NCBI GenBank assembly: GCA_015520975.1
Contig: WAOZ01000220.1
Coordinates: 1 to 16,434, forward strand
DNA length: 16,434 bases
Source of the DNA: DHVE2 group archaeon
GTDB lineage: Archaea; Thermoplasmatota; Thermoplasmata; Thermoplasmatales; Aciduliprofundaceae
Reading direction: 5' to 3'
Shown here: positions 13,027-16,434 of the stretch, piece by piece
How the letters are laid out: each line of letters starts with the position of its first letter
Position numbering within the stretch: the stretch's first letter is position 1
The notes under the pieces: model-generated
Databases searched by the model: none
What the model was told of the DNA's origin: nothing
Seen by the model: only the letters and a program-made list of their open reading frames with translations
Position numbers and translations under genes: made by a program

Positions 13027-13848
13027 ATGAGAGAGTTTCGCACGCAGAATCTCTATGGTGGATTTTACGAGGGGGCCAAAGGTACGGTGTTTCTTCTTCA
13101 CGGTCTATTATCATCCTCAGCGGAATTTTTTGATTATCCGGAGAGGATCAACGATGTGGGATATTCGGTGCTGAGTTTTGATTTTTCCGGGCACGGGAAA
13201 AGCGGCGGGGCGCGTGGATATGAAGACATTGCCAAGAACCTGAGGGATATAGAAATATGGAAAAATTTTTTGGGAAAGCGCGGATTACTGCGCAAACCTC
13301 TGATTTTGGTGGGACACAGTCTCGGTGGGGCCACCGTGATATACGCCCTTGCCAGAAATATGGGCGATGCAGGCGTGGCAATCGCACCGGCGCGGAGTAT
13401 ACGGGATTTGCTCACACCCGGCCAGCGATTCGGGTTCTCGCTGCTGTATCATCTGAACTCTCTTAAGCAGGCTATCACAGGAAAGCCCATATATGTTCGG
13501 TATAAAGCCGATTACAGCCTTCTGTATTCGGATAAATCTGCGGCGATCAAAGGAGCGCGCGCTGGATTTCTCGGAGATAAAATTGATATCAGGTCATACA
13601 AACCGCTTATGAGCGTGGACGCTGGTAATGAGGCACGCCGTGTTAAAAAGCCATGCCTTGTAATCGTCCCGTCTGAGGATAAAATGGTGCCGCCTGAAGA
13701 AGGAAAGAGAATATACGAATTGCTCGGCGGGGAAAAAGAGATGTATGTTGCGAAAGGCTACGGACATTCTGTTATGGGCGAAGATAAAGGAGATGTGTTT
13801 CAAAAAATAATGGAATTTATTGAGAAAATAGTTGCATCCAGTTCATAG
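13027..13848 (+). CDS. alpha/beta hydrolase (monoacylglycerol-lipase-like serine hydrolase)
   Basis: A 273-residue cytoplasmic serine hydrolase with no signal peptide. The oxyanion-hole strand is VFLLHGLLSS (21-30), followed by SFDFSGHGKSGG (50-61). The nucleophile elbow is VGHSLGG with Ser98. The acid is probably Asp218 in VIVPSEDKMVPP, and the base His247 in GYGHSVM. The HGxxxxS/GHGxS pattern is that of the lysophospholipase/monoacylglycerol lipase group (COG2267), so an ester of glycerol or a similar alcohol is plausible, but the substrate is not readable. It starts 25 nt after acdB without a Shine-Dalgarno. Its last 32 nt overlap the end of the convergent glycerol kinase gene. An esterase delivering glycerol to that kinase is an attractive but unproven link. 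Confidence 0.85.
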   Translation: MREFRTQNLYGGFYEGAKGTVFLLHGLLSSSAEFFDYPERINDVGYSVLSFDFSGHGKSGGARGYEDIAKNLRDIEIWKNFLGKRGLLRKPLILVGHSLGGATVIYALARNMGDAGVAIAPARSIRDLLTPGQRFGFSLLYHLNSLKQAITGKPIYVRYKADYSLLYSDKSAAIKGARAGFLGDKIDIRSYKPLMSVDAGNEARRVKKPCLVIVPSEDKMVPPEEGKRIYELLGGEKEMYVAKGYGHSVMGEDKGDVFQKIMEFIEKIVASSS

Positions 13849-15232
13849 CGCGTTTCACAGCCGCTCTCCATGCATCATACCTCTTTTTTGCCCAAGATTC
13901 GGATTTCTGGGGCATATATATCCTGTATTCTGTCGGTATATTCTTCAAATCTTCTTTTGATAAATTCCCTGAGGCGTATGCAGCCATAAGCGCCGCTCCA
14001 AAACCCGTTGTATCATCGCCACTCACGGTAACTTTCTTCTGTAGAATATCCGCCTGAAATTGCATCAAAAACTCGTTTGAGGTCATGCCGCCATCTGCTT
14101 TTATTTCGTTAACTGATACATTGTTTTCTACAACATCAAGCACATCTTTAACCATATACGCAACCGCTTCCAGCGCGGCGCGGGACAGATGCTCTTTTTT
14201 TGTGTATCTCGTTAGACCTATTATAAGCGCGCGTGCATTTGGGTCCCAGTATGGTGCGCCAAGCCCGGATAGTGCGGGGACAAAGAACACAGCCGATTCC
14301 TCGGATGCAGCATCGCTCCACAGCCCCATGTTTTTCAGGAAATCCACGGCGGAGCCGGCGTTGAGTATGCTTCCTTCAAGCGCAAACTCTCTGCGACCAT
14401 CTATGGCCCATGCCACCGTGCTCAGTAGCCCGTTCTCTTTTACTATCTCTGTGCCTGTGTTGGTTAAAATGAATGCACCTGTGCCGTAAGTTACCTTTGT
14501 CGCACCCTGATTGAAGCATCTCTGGCCGAACAGCGAGGCCTGCTGATCTCCGAGTATGGCGCGTATCTCCACATTCCTTCCATGGATTTCAGCATCTCCA
14601 AAATAATAGTCTGAGTCACGGATTTCTGGGAGAAGCGCCTGTGGGATGTTGAATATAGATAGTAGCTCATCGTCCCACCAGCCCTCGCGCAGGGAGTATA
14701 GAAGTGTGCGGGAGGCGTTGGTGTGGTCCGTTGCATGAACCTTTCCTTTCGTGAATTTCCAAACGAGGTAAGTATCCACGGTGCCGAACAGCAATTTTCC
14801 AGATTTGGCTTTTTCCCGGAGTTTGGGGTATGTGTCAAGGATCCATGCGATTTTGGATGCTGAAAAGTACGGATCCGGAACGAGACCAGTTTTGGAGTAT
14901 ATTAAATCGTGCCACTCTTTTTTGATTCTATTAATAATCTCAGCGGTGCGGCGGCACTGCCACACTATCGCATTGTAAACAGGTTCTCCGGTATCACGGT
15001 GCCAGAGCACGGTGGTCTCTCTCTGGTTTGTTATTCCCATAACCTTTGTATCAGGAAAAGAGGAAACGAGGCTGTAAACCTTCTTCCAGATTTCGGTGGG
15101 GGATTGCTCGTACCATCCCTCCTGAGGACAGATCATTGTCAACGGTTCGCGTCTCGTCTCTTTCAAATTCAAATTCTCATCGAAAAGATGTACCTTGATG
15201 TTCGTCGTACCTTCATCGATGGAGATGTACAT
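13817..15232 (-). CDS. glpK: glycerol kinase
   Basis: An FGGY-family kinase that phosphorylates glycerol with ATP to sn-glycerol 3-phosphate. The N-terminal phosphate loop reads SIDEGTTNIKVHLFD (family: DQGTTSSR). The glycerol-binding residues known from E. coli GlpK are all present: Arg-Glu in TNQRETT, Trp in AIVWQCRRT, Tyr in PDPYFSASK, and Asp-Gln in LGDQQASLFGQ. The ATP site shows KVTYGTGAFILTNTG, SGLGAPYWDPNA and DGGMTSNEFLMQFQADIL. At 471 residues it is slightly shorter than the bacterial enzyme (~500). The frame extends to 15298, but ATG 15230-15232 (MYISIDEGTT) matches the family start and has a TATA-like element about 28 nt upstream. It overlaps the convergent hydrolase gene. No glycerol-3-phosphate dehydrogenase or glycerol facilitator gene is adjacent. 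Confidence 0.95.
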   Translation of the reverse strand: MYISIDEGTTNIKVHLFDENLNLKETRREPLTMICPQEGWYEQSPTEIWKKVYSLVSSFPDTKVMGITNQRETTVLWHRDTGEPVYNAIVWQCRRTAEIINRIKKEWHDLIYSKTGLVPDPYFSASKIAWILDTYPKLREKAKSGKLLFGTVDTYLVWKFTKGKVHATDHTNASRTLLYSLREGWWDDELLSIFNIPQALLPEIRDSDYYFGDAEIHGRNVEIRAILGDQQASLFGQRCFNQGATKVTYGTGAFILTNTGTEIVKENGLLSTVAWAIDGRREFALEGSILNAGSAVDFLKNMGLWSDAASEESAVFFVPALSGLGAPYWDPNARALIIGLTRYTKKEHLSRAALEAVAYMVKDVLDVVENNVSVNEIKADGGMTSNEFLMQFQADILQKKVTVSGDDTTGFGAALMAAYASGNLSKEDLKNIPTEYRIYMPQKSESWAKKRYDAWRAAVKRAMNWMQLFSQ

Positions 15233-15253
15233 ACTCCTATTATTGCGGCGGGC

Positions 15254-15266
15254 AATTTTATTTTTT
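15254..15266 (-). promoter_or_regulatory. TATA-like element of glpK
   Basis: The minus strand reads AAAAAATAAAATT, centred about 28 nt upstream of ATG 15232. An AGGAG lies only one base before the ATG, too close for normal use, so a leaderless start is more likely. Confidence 0.45.
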
Positions 15267-15280
15267 CGAACAATGCAGGA

Positions 15281-15290
15281 ATTTATATAA
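15281..15290 (+). promoter_or_regulatory. TATA box of the yhbY-like gene
   Basis: ATTTATATAA is centred 29 nt before the ATG at 15315, again the leaderless geometry. It shares the 82-nt divergent region with the glpK promoter. Confidence 0.6.
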
Positions 15291-15314
15291 ACGAGCATCT
15301 CTTAGCCAGAAGCC

Positions 15315-15536
15315 ATGGAATTGAAAGCCACGGTTCAGATCGGTAAGAAGGGAATAACCGAAGAGATCCTGTCCGAAATTAAAGCGCAATTGAAAAAGAG
15401 GAAGGTGGTGAAGATAAAGTTTCTGAAGAACACTGACCGCGAGAATTTGAAAGTCAAAGTTGCAGACATCGCCGCAAAGGTCAATGCGGAGGTGGTTGAA
15501 ATCAGAGGGTTCACGGCGATTCTCAGAAAGAAGTGA
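15315..15536 (+). CDS. CRM-domain RNA-binding protein (YhbY family)
   Basis: A 73-residue protein consisting of a single CRM domain, a KH-like RNA-binding fold related to E. coli YhbY, which associates with pre-50S ribosomal particles. The GxxG-type loop is VQIGKKGIT (GKKG at 10-13), followed by an amphipathic helix EEILSEIKAQLKKRKVVKIKFLKN. The C-terminal strand ends with EVVEIRGFTAILRKK, the usual end of the family, where the R-G-x-x-x-x-L/I-x-R/K pattern is conserved. It is strongly basic, which suits RNA binding. It is likely leaderless from its own TATA box. Its last 14 nt overlap the convergent HIT gene. A role in ribosome assembly is inferred from the family. Confidence 0.9.
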   Translation: MELKATVQIGKKGITEEILSEIKAQLKKRKVVKIKFLKNTDRENLKVKVADIAAKVNAEVVEIRGFTAILRKK

Positions 15537-16014
15537 GTTTATCAATCTCCTCTTTCAATTCTGAATATGTGCTTTTCAGACCCTGCACGATTACCTTTGT
15601 GTCAGATAGCACGGGCATAAAGTTCGTGTCCCCGCTCCATCTCGGCACGATGTGGAGATGAAAATGTCCTTCGATACCGGCACCCGCCACACGGCCGATA
15701 TTAACTCCAAGGTTGAATCCGTGCGGGTTCATACGGTTTTTAATGGCCCGAATTACCAGAGAGGATAATTTGTGAATCTCCAGCCATTCTTCTTCTGTGA
15801 GCTCTTCCAGCTCGCCCACATGTCTGTACGGTGCAACCATAACATGGCCCGGGTTGTAGGGGTAGTTGTTTACGATGATGAAAGCGTGCTTGCCGCGATA
15901 CAGAATAAGATTTTTCTCGTCTTCGTTCTGTTTCGGGAAAAAGCAAAATATGCATTCCTGCGGTTTTTCCATGCGCACATACTCTATTCTCCAAGGTGCC
16001 CAGAGATGCTGCAT
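15523..16014 (-). CDS. HIT-family nucleotide hydrolase/phosphorylase
   Basis: A histidine-triad protein of 163 residues. These enzymes cleave nucleotide phosphates such as Ap4A or AMP-lysine through a histidine nucleophile. The triad is GHFHLHIVPRW (His117, His119, His121). A CIFC pair (Cys21, Cys24) near the N-terminus is the usual zinc-binding pair. LYRGKHAFIIVNNYPYNPGHVMVAPYRHVGELEEL is the canonical central block. The start WAPWRIEYV after MQHL resembles the longer Ap4A-phosphorylase-like archaeal HIT proteins. The frame runs up to 16056, but ATG 16012-16014 matches the family start and has a TATA box 28 nt upstream. It overlaps the end of the yhbY-like gene by 14 nt. The exact substrate is not determined. 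Confidence 0.92.
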   Translation of the reverse strand: MQHLWAPWRIEYVRMEKPQECIFCFFPKQNEDEKNLILYRGKHAFIIVNNYPYNPGHVMVAPYRHVGELEELTEEEWLEIHKLSSLVIRAIKNRMNPHGFNLGVNIGRVAGAGIEGHFHLHIVPRWSGDTNFMPVLSDTKVIVQGLKSTYSELKEEIDKLTSF

Positions 16015-16036
16015 AGACGCCTCTATAACGCGATGA

Positions 16037-16048
16037 TTTTTAAAATTA
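16037..16048 (-). promoter_or_regulatory. TATA box of the HIT gene
   Basis: The minus strand reads TAATTTTAAAAA, centred 28 nt before ATG 16014. It lies inside the longer open frame and so argues against the upstream start at 16056. Confidence 0.55.
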
Positions 16049-16143
16049 TCGTGCATATCTTTTTAGTATTCTGTGGTATCTCCGTAATCTAAAATTATTT
16101 TACGCTTCAATTTAACCCTGCCAGTATTTGAAAAACTAAGTCA

Positions 16144-16434
16144 TCAATCTTTTAATATGCCCTTTGGCATAACATCCCCTAATCTTTTGTGCACTTCCGA
16201 TTTGAACATTTCCCAGTCATCGATTTTTTTGCATTCCAGTTTTCCTTTAGATTCTGTCGATACTTCGCATAACTCATAGGTTGCCTTTATTCCGTACTTA
16301 TCTAGAATCTCTCCAATTTTTAATATAATTGGATACCATATGGAACTCAACATAATTGTGTCTTTTGCAGTTTTTAGAAGAATTTGTCCCTCTGAAATTT
16401 TTGGAACTCTGTAATCATAAGTGATTTCTAATGA
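16144..16434 (-). CDS. unrecognised protein, 5' end cut by the window edge
   Basis: The minus-strand frame ends in TGA at 16144-16146 and stays open to the right edge, giving at least 96 residues. An internal ATG at 16353 exists, but the frame continues upstream of it (…DYRVPKISEGQILLKTAKDTIM), so the start probably lies outside. The C-terminal part is soluble and charged (EILDKYGIKATYELCEVSTESKGKLECKKIDDWEMF), with two cysteines (ELCEV, LECKK). I do not recognise a family. The stretch is more AT-rich than the metabolic genes to its left and has an 87-nt gap before the HIT gene region. It could be accessory DNA. It could also be part of a larger conserved protein that I cannot see. Confidence 0.5.
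   Translation of the reverse strand, partial: SLEITYDYRVPKISEGQILLKTAKDTIMLSSIWYPIILKIGEILDKYGIKATYELCEVSTESKGKLECKKIDDWEMFKSEVHKRLGDVMPKGILKD

Noticed and set aside
15233..15298. N-terminal extension of glycerol kinase
   Set aside because: The extra 22 residues (basic, MLVYINSC...) precede the family-typical start MYISIDEGTT and would cover the predicted promoter.

Overview
This is an archaeal chromosome window, most likely from a euryarchaeon related to the Thermoplasmata, with an Aciduliprofundum-like gene repertoire. The evidence is the bifunctional archaeal fructose-1,6-bisphosphate aldolase/phosphatase, a two-subunit ADP-forming acetyl-CoA synthetase, KaiC/RAD55-type RecA ATPases, a DUF835 protein, TATA boxes about 23-29 nt upstream of many start codons (leaderless mRNAs), and GGTGAT Shine-Dalgarno sites inside operons. 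The genus is an inference. I see no rRNA, tRNA, CRISPR array, transposase or phage gene, and no gene-free stretch longer than 300 nt; the longest is 10719-10981 (263 nt).

Layout. 48-938: purC (purine synthesis). 949-5698: a regulatory cluster. On the minus strand, reading from right to left, it holds a pseudo-receiver/DUF835 protein, a two-domain RecA-like ATPase and a winged-helix protein (module A). A divergent plus-strand membrane protein of YdjM/DUF457 type follows. Then comes a second minus-strand operon with a paralogous winged-helix protein, a RecA-like protein without a P-loop and an intact KaiC-like ATPase (module B). 5735-6238: a metallophosphoesterase. 6260-9525: a ferrous-iron operon, feoA (tandem-domain)-feoB-unknown membrane protein-FeoC-like winged-helix protein with four cysteines. 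9603-10718: fbp. 10982-13002: acdA-acdB. 13027-13848: a serine alpha/beta hydrolase. 13817-15232: glycerol kinase, convergent with and overlapping the hydrolase. 15315-15536: a CRM-domain (YhbY) RNA-binding protein. 15523-16014: a HIT hydrolase. 16144-16434: an unrecognised AT-rich gene cut by the right edge.

How the genes fit together. acdAB makes ATP from acetyl-CoA (peptide or sugar fermentation), fbp gives the gluconeogenic exit from triose phosphates, and glycerol kinase feeds glycerol into central metabolism; the neighbouring hydrolase could release glycerol or another alcohol from esters. The feo operon imports Fe2+. The most unusual part is 949-5698: both modules combine one ATP-binding RecA domain, one RecA-like domain without a P-loop, and one winged-helix protein of the same family. 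The active and degenerate domains are fused in module A and separate genes in module B. I interpret this as a duplicated archaeal signal-transduction system, with the pseudo-receiver/DUF835 protein and the membrane protein as candidate input partners.
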